Origin: Flagellimonas amphidinii
GTDB lineage: Bacteria > Bacteroidota > Bacteroidia > Flavobacteriales > Flavobacteriaceae
Assembly: GCF_013090115.1 (NCBI RefSeq)
Contig: NZ_JABFNN010000041.1
Span: 1-64,000 of the forward strand
Direction: 5' to 3'
Length of the DNA: 64,000 nt
The translations under genes and the position numbers were made by a program. Below are positions 1-8,002 of this stretch, piece after piece. The notes below the pieces were generated by a model that saw only the letters and a program-made list of their open reading frames with translations, searched no databases and was not told the origin of the DNA. Every line of letters begins with the position of its first letter. The first letter of the stretch is position 1.

Positions 1-45
1 GCAATTACGGCGGATTCGACTACGTCCGAATCCACTCGGAATTGC
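1..45. repeat. Nested inverted repeat (attC-like hairpin) upstream of first unit
   Basis: Outer arms GCAATT (1-6) and AATTGC (40-45) enclose inner arms GGATTCG (12-18) and CGAATCC (27-33), giving a long imperfect hairpin. About 60 bases further on comes the GTTGTAC motif that also precedes other genes in this region. The folded shape resembles an integron attC site or another single-strand recombination site, but the left half may continue outside the window. The assignment is inference; the inverted repeats are directly visible. Confidence 0.45.
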
Positions 46-106
46 TAAGGCTTGCGACCGAACCGAAAACAAACGCCAAAATCCCGTAACTTCGGTTATA
101 CGAACC

Positions 107-120
107 GTTGTACACAAGCT
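107..120 (+). repeat. Recurring unit-boundary motif GTTGTAC-n3-AAGCT, copy 1
   Basis: GTTGTAC followed by acaAGCT lies 3 bases before the ATG of the first gene. Closely similar copies lie at 1040-1053 and (GTTGTAC only) 2593-2599, and the reverse complement GTACAAC lies just after the first gene at 849-855. The motif therefore marks unit borders rather than belonging to one gene. Confidence 0.5.
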
Positions 121-122
121 AA

Positions 123-839
123 ATGAACATTTACAGAATAATTATAAATCGGATTCTATTTCGCTTTCTTCCCATAATAGGGCTTTACATTTTTATTATT
201 TACTACAAGGAAATAACCTTTGATAACATCCTAATAAAGTTCGACTTTATGGACTGGATTGTAATTGGACTATTTGTGTTTTTCTGCTATGATTTGGTAA
301 AACTTATCAATAAAGCAATGGAAAGGAAAAAAAAGCTCCGTCAAGCACAACTAAAGGACATTCCGACTCAAATTGATTTACCAAATAAGTTGAACTTTTT
401 AAATAAAAGGATTAGCATTAACGAAAAGAGCATTGATGTATTTTCAAAAAACAAGGTCATCCTTCATTTAAGCAAGGTCAAAAATCAAATAGAACTTAGA
501 AAATCAATGGGTAATAAAATATTGAAATTCAACGACATACATTTTCTATTTCTTGAATACAATCAATATGAAAAAGACACCTTAATAGACTCTTTTTCCT
601 CTGGTTCATCGTATGACAAAAACGTTTGGAATAATTCAATAATGGCTATGCTCAAAAACGGACAACAAGTAAAGCTTTTTGAAGCTAAACTGGAGGAAAC
701 CAATTATGAACAATTGGTCGATTATCAAATATCGGGTAAATACGAAGAGAAATCGTACTTAGAGAATGGAAAAAAAATAGTATGTCTTTTTAGTCACTAT
801 ACGAACAAAAAATATTTGATAGTAAATAACACTGTATAG
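123..839 (+). CDS. Hypothetical membrane protein with two N-terminal TM segments
   Basis: A 238-residue protein that I do not recognise. Two hydrophobic stretches (about residues 13-27 and 43-58) suggest a membrane hairpin, followed by a Lys-rich patch (about 64-75) and a soluble, polar C-terminal domain of about 160 residues. The ATG lies 16 bases after the start of the GTTGTAC motif at 107. The gene stands alone: no neighbour is close enough or functionally related enough to form an operon, and the non-coding blocks on both sides contain hairpins. The C-terminal domain probably faces the cytoplasm by the positive-inside rule (inference). No function is proposed. Confidence 0.7.
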   Translation: MNIYRIIINRILFRFLPIIGLYIFIIYYKEITFDNILIKFDFMDWIVIGLFVFFCYDLVKLINKAMERKKKLRQAQLKDIPTQIDLPNKLNFLNKRISINEKSIDVFSKNKVILHLSKVKNQIELRKSMGNKILKFNDIHFLFLEYNQYEKDTLIDSFSSGSSYDKNVWNNSIMAMLKNGQQVKLFEAKLEETNYEQLVDYQISGKYEEKSYLENGKKIVCLFSHYTNKKYLIVNNTV

Positions 840-846
840 AAAGCCA

Positions 847-903
847 GTGTACAACACAACCTATAAACAATACGGACTTCGTGCTTAATCGCAGGGGTTG
901 TGT
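847..903. repeat. Hairpin following first unit, with inverted boundary motif
   Basis: GTGTACAAC (847-855) is the exact reverse complement of GTTGTACAC found before the first gene. It leads into ACACAACC (854-861), which pairs perfectly with GGTTGTGT (896-903) across a 34-base loop. The hairpin could work as a transcription terminator for the 123-839 gene, but there is no clean T-run after it, so a recombination-site role is at least as likely. A run of 16 A residues follows at 953-968. Confidence 0.5.
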
Positions 904-1039
904 ATTTTTATGATGTCCGAAAAATCTTTGGGATTTTGCTTTTTAGTGAGACAAAAAAAAAAAAAAAACCAAAAGATTTCGCTATGTGAGTGGCGGAAAG
1001 CTAACGTTAGTTTGCTCCCGTACTGTTCATAGCTAAACC

Positions 1040-1053
1040 GTTGTACGTAAGCT
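1040..1053 (+). repeat. Recurring unit-boundary motif GTTGTAC-n3-AAGCT, copy 2
   Basis: GTTGTACGTAAGCT sits 24 bases before the next ATG and matches copy 1 at 12 of 14 bases, although the adjacent genes are unrelated. This placement directly before an isolated gene is the same as in the first unit. Confidence 0.5.
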
Positions 1054-1076
1054 GAAAAGAACAGCTAGTAGAATTT

Positions 1077-1568
1077 ATGAGTTTAGAAAAACAAATAGCA
1101 CAAGTTTTTAACCTAAAAGGAGACAGTTGGTTAAAACACGCAAATCCTTGGTCTATATGGACAAGGTTTGCCACTTTGCCATTTATAGTTTTAGCTATTT
1201 GGTCAAGAGTTTGGTTAGGTTGGTATTGTCTAATTCCAATATCAATTCTCGTTATTTGGTTAATCATCAATCCGACATTATTTAGCAAACCAAAAAGCCT
1301 TGAGAGCTGGGGCTCAAAATCAGTATTAGGCGAAAAATATTGGTCTGAACGCAAGGAAAATCCAGTTCCGAAACATCACAATACACCAGTTCTTATTTTA
1401 ACAGTTTTGCAAACGATTGGCGGAGTTATTCTAATCATTGGATTATGGAAACTTGAAATAAACTGGACAATTATCGGAACAATAACTGTGTATCTAACTA
1501 AAATGTGGTTTTTAGACAGAATGGTTTGGATATTTGAAGATATGAAAAATGAAAAAACAAAATTATAG
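1077..1568 (+). CDS. DUF6653-like small membrane protein
   Basis: A 163-residue protein with four hydrophobic segments (about residues 28-46, 48-66, 102-122 and 126-145). The N-terminal motif HANPWSIWTR and the central SKSVLGEKYW, plus the tandem Trp-rich helices, match my memory of the DUF6653 family, small integral membrane proteins of unknown function found scattered in bacteria. The start is the only ATG consistent with that N-terminus. The gene is isolated between two hairpin-bearing spacers, so context gives no function. The family name is from recognition and was not checked by a search. Confidence 0.7.
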   Translation: MSLEKQIAQVFNLKGDSWLKHANPWSIWTRFATLPFIVLAIWSRVWLGWYCLIPISILVIWLIINPTLFSKPKSLESWGSKSVLGEKYWSERKENPVPKHHNTPVLILTVLQTIGGVILIIGLWKLEINWTIIGTITVYLTKMWFLDRMVWIFEDMKNEKTKL

Positions 1569-1903
1569 GCTAGAGAGCGGAAAAGCATACGCACGACAAT
1601 ACGTATAGTGCATAATGCCACAACACCATACACGAACCGTTCGTGGCAAATTGACTGCGTCACGCACTAGTATTTTTGCAAGCAAAAACACCCCCAGTGC
1701 TAATACGCCACTCTAACGGCATCTGACACTACTCCCCGTTGGCCCCAAATCCAAGAAGATTCCATAATTTAGTGCGTGAGCAGTAATACAACAAAACAAC
1801 TTGCCACAACATTGTATATGACCTACGGGACGCAGTGATGACGACCTCCGAGGCTGTGCCCCACTCCCCATATACAGGTGGTGTTAGCTGTAATTGACCA
1901 AAA
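1569..1903. other. 335-base spacer with several hairpins, no gene
   Basis: No credible reading frame is present. It contains CACGAA/TTCGTG (about 1632-1646), an 8-bp perfect stem TGTATATG (1813-1820) / CATATACA (1869-1876), and ends in GTGTTAGCTG just before the next ATG, resembling the boundary motif less exactly. The spacer may be two boundary sites with the gene between them lost, or one long site. Confidence 0.5.
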
Positions 1904-2542
1904 ATGAAAGAACAACATAAAATATGGCAAAATGAATGGAGACAGATTATGGGAAAAACTATAGATGTTGACGTTGAGCCTGATTGTGATTTTGATTTGC
2001 ATTTTGATATTTGGGATTTAGAAAAAAAGGATTTTTTTAAACTCTTTGAGAGATTTGTCAATGGTGCTGAAATAGCTCAGCGAGCCTATCAATTAAGATG
2101 GGGGGATTTAGGAGATTTGAATAAAAAAATGACTGATGAAGAACTAATTCAACAGACAAAAATGACTATTGAAATATTACAGAAGATTCAACCATCTGAC
2201 GAATTAATTGACCCAAAAATCATTATTAAAAAAGGTGATGACAAATTGCGTTTAGACTTATTAAGTCATGCGGATTCAATATCAAGTGAAGTAGATGATG
2301 AATTTTCGACATATGTTAAAAAATCAACTGGTGACCTAGGGCATAATGCATACTTCTTTTTAAAAGAACCAATGTATCGAATGTCATCTTCCTATATTCC
2401 ATGTAATTGGATTTTATGGTGTTTAACTGATTATCATAATCTAAATCCTTACACTCCATTATTGAAAATGGAATACAACGGATGCGATGTTGCTTTAACA
2501 AATGATGGAGTCTTGATTTATCAATTAGTAAATGAAAAATAA
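1904..2542 (+). CDS. Hypothetical soluble protein
   Basis: A 212-residue acidic protein without signal peptide or membrane segment, which I do not recognise. The N-terminal third is rich in Asp (VDVEPDCDFDLHFDIWDLE), the middle is helical and charged, and the C-terminal 60 residues are richer in aromatic and hydrophobic residues, ending LTNDGVLIYQL. The ATG follows the GTGTTAGCTG motif by a few bases. It is a single-gene unit; the neighbours are unrelated. It could be an immunity-type or accessory protein, judging only by its isolation; there is no motif evidence for that. Confidence 0.65.
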   Translation: MKEQHKIWQNEWRQIMGKTIDVDVEPDCDFDLHFDIWDLEKKDFFKLFERFVNGAEIAQRAYQLRWGDLGDLNKKMTDEELIQQTKMTIEILQKIQPSDELIDPKIIIKKGDDKLRLDLLSHADSISSEVDDEFSTYVKKSTGDLGHNAYFFLKEPMYRMSSSYIPCNWILWCLTDYHNLNPYTPLLKMEYNGCDVALTNDGVLIYQLVNEK

Positions 2543-2546
2543 AAAC

Positions 2547-2599
2547 ACCTAACACTATGTAAAAATGCATTAAAACTCATTTTATATTTAACGTTGTAC
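2547..2599. repeat. attC-like boundary between third and fourth units
   Basis: ACCTAAC (2547-2553) fits the integron R'' consensus RYYYAAC and lies 4 bases after the stop codon of the preceding gene; GTTGTAC (2593-2599) differs from the R' consensus GTTRRRY at one base. The 53-base length is at the lower end for attC sites. Internal pairing is weak, so this is suggestive only. Confidence 0.4.
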
Positions 2600-2719
2600 A
2601 CCATTTGTTTCTAAATCTTTCCTAAAATGTTTTAGTTTTCTTTCTTAGTAAATATCAAATTATTGAAACTGATTTGATGACATTCTCTAAGGTTTCCGAT
2701 GTATATAAAACATCCTTTT

Positions 2720-3241
2720 ATGAAAACCAAAATTATTTTATTAGCTCTATTAGTCATCGGAATTTGTTCTTGTTCTAAAGACGATAATTCTGAATTAGTA
2801 TCTCAACCAAATCTCACATTAAATGTATCAGGTATGCCAGAAATAGTTCTGGAAAATGTTGGTGGTCCAGTTGTTGGAAGTAATTATGAAGCTGGAAATA
2901 CGGAATCTGTACAAATAATTGCTACGAATGATTCTAATGATTTAACAGTAACTATCAACTTAATTGACAACGATAACAATACCCAAGCTATACAATCCGG
3001 AAATACAATATCAATTGACGCTACGCAATCAACTGATATATTTGCAACCTTAACCATTATTGATGGCATGACATTATATGAGGCAATATCTGGAACTGTA
3101 AGTATTTCATTTTACGATTTGCAATCGCCAAATTCCAATATCATTGTCATCTCTGGAAGTTTTAACACTTCTGATGGAACTAATTCTGCTACTGGAACAT
3201 TTTCTAATATAGAGCTAATATGCTCCGAATGTGGTGCATAG
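2720..3241 (+). CDS. Small secreted lipoprotein, unknown function
   Basis: Starting at the ATG at 2720 gives 173 residues beginning with a classical lipoprotein signal: MKTKI, a hydrophobic core and a GICSC lipobox, so the mature protein starts at a Cys and should be anchored in a membrane facing the periplasm or outside. An upstream ATG at 2699 would place charged residues before the signal and is less likely. The mature part is low in charge and rich in Asn, Ser, Thr and Ile, with beta-strand-like alternation, and ends in a CSEC motif. I do not recognise the family. Confidence 0.75.
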   Translation: MKTKIILLALLVIGICSCSKDDNSELVSQPNLTLNVSGMPEIVLENVGGPVVGSNYEAGNTESVQIIATNDSNDLTVTINLIDNDNNTQAIQSGNTISIDATQSTDIFATLTIIDGMTLYEAISGTVSISFYDLQSPNSNIIVISGSFNTSDGTNSATGTFSNIELICSECGA

Positions 3242-3340
3242 TAAAATGAAGATCAATTATTCTTAATTAAAAGTTTCAAATCATTAAGAAATTAGGCTTT
3301 ATTATTACTTAACTAAACAGGGTACAACAAAGAACATAAA

Positions 3341-3373
3341 GTCATAGTGGACAAGTGCTTCACTATGGCTTTT
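3341..3373. terminator. Probable bidirectional intrinsic terminator
   Basis: CATAGTG (3343-3349) pairs with CACTATG (3361-3367), and the stem is followed by GCTTTTTG on the plus strand and preceded by AAAG, which reads CTTT on the minus strand. It lies between convergent genes, the lipoprotein (plus) and the rfbD-ended operon (minus). Confidence 0.7.
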
Positions 3374-3406
3374 TGCATATTAAAACCAAAGTATTATCCT
3401 TCTCTT

Positions 3407-4279
3407 CTAAGGATGCAATTTAGAATACGCCTCCAAAGCCTGCTGAAGACTATCTTTCCAATGTGGAATTGCAATCCCAAAAGTATTTTTGATTTTTGAT
3501 TTGTCCAACACACTAAATTTTGGACGTTGGGCAGGTTGTGGATATGCTTCAGAACGAATGGGTTTCAGGTCAATATTGATACCTGAACCTTCAAAAATGG
3601 CTTGGGCAAAATCATACCAACTGGCCACTCCTTCGTTGCTATAGTGGTACAATCCATAATTGTTGCTTTCGGCATGAATAATTTGAACTAGCACACGGGC
3701 AAGGTCTAATGCGTAGGTAGGTGTTCCAATTTGGTCAAAAACCACCGACAGTTCTTCACGCTCATGGGCCAAGCGAATCATGGTTTTCATGAAATTATGA
3801 CCATATTCTGAGTACAACCACGAAGTTCTCAAAATAAAATGCTCTTCCAACATATTGATGATTGCCCGCTCTCCCTTGTATTTGGTGTCACCATACACTC
3901 CAATGGGCCGGGCAATATCTTCTTCGGTATACGGGGTCTCCTGAAAGCCATCAAAAACAAAATCCGTGGAAATATGAATCAAGATTGTGTTGTTTTCTTT
4001 ACAGCCAAGGGCCAAATTCTTGGTTCCAACCACATTGACTTGATGGGCCAGTTCTTTATGGGTTTCGGCATGGTCCACAGCTGTATACGCCGCACAATTG
4101 ATGCAATAATCGTAGTTCTTGGACTTCAGCTCCTCCTTTACGGCTTGGTAATTGGTAATATCCAATTCTTTGGCAGATCTGAAATCGAAAACTAGATTTT
4201 TGGCCAATCCCTTTTCTGCAAGTAGTTGAATACAACTTGCCAATTGTCCACTGCCCCCGGTTACCAAAACATGCTTCAT
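3407..4279 (-). CDS. rfbD: dTDP-4-dehydrorhamnose reductase
   Basis: A 290-residue SDR-extended protein. It reduces dTDP-4-dehydro-L-rhamnose to dTDP-L-rhamnose with NAD(P)H, the last step of nucleotide-sugar supply for surface polysaccharide. Visible marks are the N-terminal Rossmann motif VTGGSGQLA, NCAAYTAVD near residue 65, STDFVFDG, and the catalytic YGDTKYKGE (Y-x3-K). The length fits RfbD/RmlD. I start at ATG 4279; a GTG five codons upstream is possible but leaves no space after the preceding gene. It is the last gene of a minus-strand run; the other rml genes are not here, so a related 4-keto-sugar reductase is possible. Confidence 0.85.
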   Translation of the reverse strand: MKHVLVTGGSGQLASCIQLLAEKGLAKNLVFDFRSAKELDITNYQAVKEELKSKNYDYCINCAAYTAVDHAETHKELAHQVNVVGTKNLALGCKENNTILIHISTDFVFDGFQETPYTEEDIARPIGVYGDTKYKGERAIINMLEEHFILRTSWLYSEYGHNFMKTMIRLAHEREELSVVFDQIGTPTYALDLARVLVQIIHAESNNYGLYHYSNEGVASWYDFAQAIFEGSGINIDLKPIRSEAYPQPAQRPKFSVLDKSKIKNTFGIAIPHWKDSLQQALEAYSKLHP

Positions 4280-4294
4280 ACCTAATAGTTTCAC

Positions 4295-4651
4295 TTATAA
4301 ATTATCCAACTCTTCCTTTAGTTTTTTTGTCAAGCCTGAAACCACCAAATCATAGGAATGTCCCATCAACTCTTGAATCAAATTTGGAGATAGATTATCT
4401 AGAAAAAGAGTGTTCCAATGTTTCTTGTTCATATGATACCCTGGGATAATATCTCCATCATATTCTTCTCGAAGCTCAATGGCTTTTTCAGGGTCACATT
4501 TAAGATTGCATTGTGGTGGCAAACGGTTTAAGGCCACTAAGGCAAACATTTTGCCCATAACCTTAAACACCAGTGTATGTTCATCAAAAGGGAATTCCTC
4601 TGTAACTCCTTTTTTTAGTAGGCAAACATGTCTAAATTCTTCTACGTTCAT
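4295..4651 (-). CDS. MmcQ/YjbR family DNA-binding-like protein
   Basis: A 118-residue protein of the YjbR/CyaY-like fold. Typical features are the N-terminal EEFRHVCLLKKGVTEEFPF, VFKVMGKMFAL, the NLKCDPEKAIELRE strand-helix and the HMNKKHWNT segment followed by a C-terminal helix (SYDLVVSGL). Family members are annotated as DNA-binding, but the biochemical role is poorly defined. Its start codon overlaps the stop of the upstream Dabb gene by 4 bases (ATGA), indicating translational coupling. Confidence 0.85.
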   Translation of the reverse strand: MNVEEFRHVCLLKKGVTEEFPFDEHTLVFKVMGKMFALVALNRLPPQCNLKCDPEKAIELREEYDGDIIPGYHMNKKHWNTLFLDNLSPNLIQELMGHSYDLVVSGLTKKLKEELDNL

Positions 4652-5049
4652 TCAGGCAACCCGTAAGAATCATACACAATAACTTTTTCCCATAAATCTT
4701 TACATTCTTCAATAAAAATCAAGTGTGCTTCTTCTGCTTGGTAGGCAGCTTGTGCTTCAGCAGATTCAAACGTAACAATAAGGGAATAGGTAAAAGATCC
4801 ATCCACCACATCGCGTATGGCCTTTGGTGGAGTACCAATGAAATTGGTCTTTGCGTATTTCGAATTTTTCAAAAACTTTTTTAACGAAGCTTCAAATTTG
4901 GTTTTATCCGCATGGTTATCCGGATTTTTGAACCAGAAATAGACCGTATGCGCAAAGGCTGGATCAAAGGTTTTCATGTTGTCTTTGGTTTGTGCAAAAC
5001 TGATGGAAACCATTCCCATCAATAGCAAGGTTATGATCTTTGTTTTCAT
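4648..5049 (-). CDS. Exported Dabb-family (stress-responsive A/B barrel) protein
   Basis: A 133-residue protein: signal peptide (about residues 1-19, ending SFAQ) followed by a ferredoxin-like alpha-beta barrel. The Dabb pattern is AHTVYFWFKNPD at the start, a central VVDGSFTYSLIVTFESAEAQ, and a C-terminal DLWEKVIVYD strand. Dabb domains dimerise and occur in stress proteins and in some small-molecule enzymes; the exported form here has no assigned substrate. It overlaps the next gene by 4 bases and follows DUF4230 by 7 bases, so it is part of the same transcript. Confidence 0.8.
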   Translation of the reverse strand: MKTKIITLLLMGMVSISFAQTKDNMKTFDPAFAHTVYFWFKNPDNHADKTKFEASLKKFLKNSKYAKTNFIGTPPKAIRDVVDGSFTYSLIVTFESAEAQAAYQAEEAHLIFIEECKDLWEKVIVYDSYGLPE

Positions 5050-5056
5050 ATTGGTT

Positions 5057-5692
5057 TTATTCTTCTAAAAAGTGCTTTTCCCTATTTGAAATTTCCAGTG
5101 CAGAGTAGTCCAGCGTCCAACCGATGGTCTCCACGATCTTCTCTACCAAAAGTACCGCTTGTAATGCTTCTTTCTTTGCGGTTTCCATTAGGCCACTTTC
5201 TGGTATTTTTTGTTTGATATGCTCCTTGGCCTCTTGATTCAAGTTAGTTAAATCATCTGGCGAAAAACTGTTGAAAAGGCCATTTTTGATATCATAAAAC
5301 TGTAGATCAGGCTCAATGGACAACACTTCTGGTTCTGGAAAATTGCCTAAGATAATTTTCCTGTTTTTATTATCTGCCTTTAAATCCAACTTGGTCAGAT
5401 CATACCCGATCTGGGCCTTTGCATTTACTACGATAAGTGCCTTTTTCTTGCTTCGCAAGAGACTCATCAGGCCTTCCTTGGTGTTTTCATAGTGGTAAAT
5501 TTCAGCAAACTCGCCTTCAACAGAAACCAATTTGCAAACACTACGGATTTTGTCCAACAAAACCGTGGATTGCTGTTTGGTGAGTTCCTTGTTCTTTTTC
5601 TTTCGGAATAACGAGAAGAGCCAATACATCAATATTGCCCCTAGAACAAGACCCAAAAACACTTCTATAATATCATGCATCTTTTTTACCAA
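5057..5692 (-). CDS. DUF4230 membrane-anchored protein
   Basis: A 211-residue protein with one N-terminal TM segment (about residues 8-26) followed by a basic stretch and a DUF4230 domain. The domain signs are LVSVEGEFAEIYHYE, a strand pair around KKALIVVNAKAQIGYDL, and a C-terminal helix region AKKEALQAVLLVEKIVETIGW. DUF4230 proteins are single-pass envelope proteins of unknown role. It overlaps the DUF4260 gene by about 20 bases, so MHDIIEV (fifth codon) is an alternative start. Confidence 0.8.
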   Translation of the reverse strand: MVKKMHDIIEVFLGLVLGAILMYWLFSLFRKKKNKELTKQQSTVLLDKIRSVCKLVSVEGEFAEIYHYENTKEGLMSLLRSKKKALIVVNAKAQIGYDLTKLDLKADNKNRKIILGNFPEPEVLSIEPDLQFYDIKNGLFNSFSPDDLTNLNQEAKEHIKQKIPESGLMETAKKEALQAVLLVEKIVETIGWTLDYSALEISNREKHFLEE

Positions 5693-6035
5693 TTTCCCCT
5701 AGATGGGTGTACTTGAAGCCTTTGTCATATTTTAATCCATAACCCAAAGCTCTGTCAAAAGCTGAATGGGAGAAAATGATTATTCCCACTATCTGTAATA
5801 GGGTTGAATCAAACAGCAACGCCCCCATCAAATAGAGCAATATCCCAACCCCTTTGTGATGAAACAGATTGTACAGGGCCGCTCCCACCTTATTACCGAA
5901 AAGATAGCCCATCATGCCTATATCCGGAGTCAAAATCAACACTAAAAACCACCACCACTGCACATCTAATTGCATGAAGATGTAGCATCCCAACAATAAC
6001 ATCATTACCTCTTCGAGCTTCAAAAGTGTTTTCAT
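5673..6035 (-). CDS. DUF4260 integral membrane protein
   Basis: A 120-residue protein with four hydrophobic helices, matching the DUF4260 pattern MKTLLKLEE...LTPDIGMMGYLFG...AALYNLFHHKG...FSHSAFDRALGYGLKY. The conserved Asp, His and Asn residues between helices are visible, but the function of the family is unknown. I use the ATG at 6035, one base after the stop of the cyclase gene; an upstream ATG would overlap that gene and add an unrelated 18-residue tail. Confidence 0.85.
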   Translation of the reverse strand: MKTLLKLEEVMMLLLGCYIFMQLDVQWWWFLVLILTPDIGMMGYLFGNKVGAALYNLFHHKGVGILLYLMGALLFDSTLLQIVGIIIFSHSAFDRALGYGLKYDKGFKYTHLGEIGKKDA

Positions 6036-6036
6036 T

Positions 6037-6789
6037 TTAATTTTCAATTTTATAGAGCACTGGCCTGCTTGGACTGGCATCATTTTCAAATGGAGCCACT
6101 TGAAGATTCAAAAAATAGGTGCCATCTTCCACATCATTGGGCACATATATGAATTCTGTAATGGTAGCCGGTATTCTTGGCGCACCCTTAATGTCCCAAA
6201 AAGCATTATGCGCCAACAAAGCGCCACCATCTTTTTCTTTGTCCACCGATGGCAGGTCTACCAGAACATGTTGAATCTCCTTCTTTACCATGTATATTGC
6301 CGCCTTTTCTAAAAGATAGGGTGGGTTGGCATTCGAATATTTTTTGGAACATTTATCCTCTAAATTAGGCAATGTTCTGATTACCAAAGCCTCTCTTTTC
6401 TTATTGCCCAAAGCATATTGCACCTGTTTTTCTGAAATTACAAAATCCTCCCCCATTTGCTCAGGGGCTACGGTTATCACTTCAGCCAAAAAGAAAAATT
6501 GTCTCAACTTTTGGTTTACGGAATGAAACTCCTCAGTAATATGACCCAAACATTCGGTGTGTGTCACATGAGAGTGCGGGTTGAACCAAATATCATTGAA
6601 GTTGGTAGAGCCTCCTTCAGAAACCTTCCCTATAAATCCATCTTCCCGATGTGGTTCTATATTGGGACTGTCCAAATACCATGCATTTATATTTTCTTCT
6701 CCACCTTTTAAAGGAATGGAGATATCCAAAGGTTTGGACAAATCTATTTTATAGTTTCGGGAGTTGTGTTTAATCGTGGTAATCATCAT
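6037..6789 (-). CDS. Cyclase family protein (kynurenine-formamidase-like hydrolase)
   Basis: A 250-residue metal-dependent hydrolase of the cyclase/KynB superfamily. The signature region is NPHSHVTHTECLGH at about residues 72-85, a variant of the HxGTHxDxPxH metal site, with an inserted Cys where the standard motif has other residues, and LLAHNAFWDI near residue 190. Family members hydrolyse N-formylkynurenine or related amides and esters; the altered motif means the substrate cannot be named. Its start overlaps the stop of hemW by 4 bases. Confidence 0.75.
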   Translation of the reverse strand: MMITTIKHNSRNYKIDLSKPLDISIPLKGGEENINAWYLDSPNIEPHREDGFIGKVSEGGSTNFNDIWFNPHSHVTHTECLGHITEEFHSVNQKLRQFFFLAEVITVAPEQMGEDFVISEKQVQYALGNKKREALVIRTLPNLEDKCSKKYSNANPPYLLEKAAIYMVKKEIQHVLVDLPSVDKEKDGGALLAHNAFWDIKGAPRIPATITEFIYVPNDVEDGTYFLNLQVAPFENDASPSRPVLYKIEN

Positions 6790-7937
6790 CCCAAGTTAAC
6801 CATAAAAAGGTCGGAAGCAATCCCGTCCACCAAAAACTTTCCTTTTTTGGTGGCCAGTAATTTTCCATCTTTCTCAAAAAGCAAATCTGATTCTATGTGC
6901 TTTTTGGATTGTTGGTGCAAGTACTCCAAATAGTTGCTGCCAAAATCCGCTTTGATTTTTTCCAAAGCAACACCCCAAATGGTCCGGAGGCCGGTCATTA
7001 CGCATTCATTATATCTATCCGTTTTGGACAAGGTTTCCACTTCACTTGGGAGTTCATTTTTTTCCAGCGCTTTAATGTATTGTGTATTGTTACGCACATT
7101 CCAACTTCTATGCTCACCATCAAAAGAATGGGCAGAAGGCCCAATACCCATATATTTCTTTCCTTGCCAATAGGAAGTATTGTTTTTTGAAAAGAAGCCC
7201 GGTCTTCCAAAGTTGGAGATTTCATAATTTACAAACCCTTCTTTGTGTAGTCTGTCCACCAATATGTAAAACTGTTCTTGTGCCTGTTCGTCATCCACAT
7301 CCTTAACTATACCTTTTTCTATAAACGATTTTAAAGCGGTTTTGGGTTCCACCGTCAATGCATAACTGGAAATATGAGGAAGTTGAAAATCCAAGGCCTT
7401 TTCTATATTACTCTCCCATCTTTCGTTGGTCATTCCAGGGATGCCATAAATAAGGTCGATAGTGATATTCTGAAAATGTTCTTGAGCTTCTTTGATACAA
7501 TTTTCAGCCTCTTGGGCATTATGCGCCCTGTTCATAAACTTCAAATCTTCTTCAAAAAAGGATTGAATGCCTATACTTAATCTATTTACACCTGCGTTTT
7601 TGTAGGCCTTCAATGGACCTCTCGACTGTGCTCGAGGTGACATCAAATCATCAGGATTGGCTTCCAAGGTGATTTCCGGACTGCCAATCACATCGTAATT
7701 CTGGTATACCGATGCGATTAAGCCTTCTATTTCCTCTGTATTCAAAATAGATGGGGTACCTCCTCCAAAATAAATGGTTTCAATTTGTTCATTTTGAAAT
7801 TCCTCTTTGCGCAGTTCCATTTCTTTTTGAAGCGCAACAATCATAGCTCCCTTTTTCTTCAATTTGGTAGAGAAGTGAAAATCGCAATAATGGCATGCCT
7901 GTTTGCAAAAGGGGACATGGATGTAGATTCCGCTCAT
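6786..7937 (-). CDS. hemW: Radical SAM heme chaperone HemW
   Basis: A 383-residue radical-SAM protein. The 4Fe-4S ligands are C11, C15 and C18 in PFCKQACHYCDF; GGGTPS near residue 60, DLIYGIPG and the C-terminal HemW domain (GLRTIWGV) are all present. HemW proteins bind heme and deliver it to acceptor proteins; they were formerly annotated as coproporphyrinogen oxidase. The gene starts the seven-gene minus-strand run. Odd point: after NPDDL (94-98) the protein has roughly six extra residues (MSPRAQSRGP) encoded by a short palindromic genomic repeat, in frame. Confidence 0.9.
   Translation of the reverse strand: MSGIYIHVPFCKQACHYCDFHFSTKLKKKGAMIVALQKEMELRKEEFQNEQIETIYFGGGTPSILNTEEIEGLIASVYQNYDVIGSPEITLEANPDDLMSPRAQSRGPLKAYKNAGVNRLSIGIQSFFEEDLKFMNRAHNAQEAENCIKEAQEHFQNITIDLIYGIPGMTNERWESNIEKALDFQLPHISSYALTVEPKTALKSFIEKGIVKDVDDEQAQEQFYILVDRLHKEGFVNYEISNFGRPGFFSKNNTSYWQGKKYMGIGPSAHSFDGEHRSWNVRNNTQYIKALEKNELPSEVETLSKTDRYNECVMTGLRTIWGVALEKIKADFGSNYLEYLHQQSKKHIESDLLFEKDGKLLATKKGKFLVDGIASDLFMVNLG
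7617..7646. repeat. Palindromic repeat inserted in frame inside hemW
   Basis: ACCTCTCGACTGTGCTCGAGGT (half sites CCTC-TCGA and TCGA-GG around CTGTGC) followed by GACATC. This is a typical intergenic palindrome of flavobacterial genomes (my recognition), here inside a coding sequence, and it explains the extra residues of HemW. Confidence 0.6.
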
Positions 7938-8002
7938 ATCAATGAAAAATTATCAATTTATAATGACCAGTCGACAATTATCAATCATCAATGTACAATG
8001 AA

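Noticed and set aside
953..968. Run of 16 A residues
   Set aside because: Could be a sequencing or assembly length error, but it is intergenic and changes no reading frame, so no claim is made.
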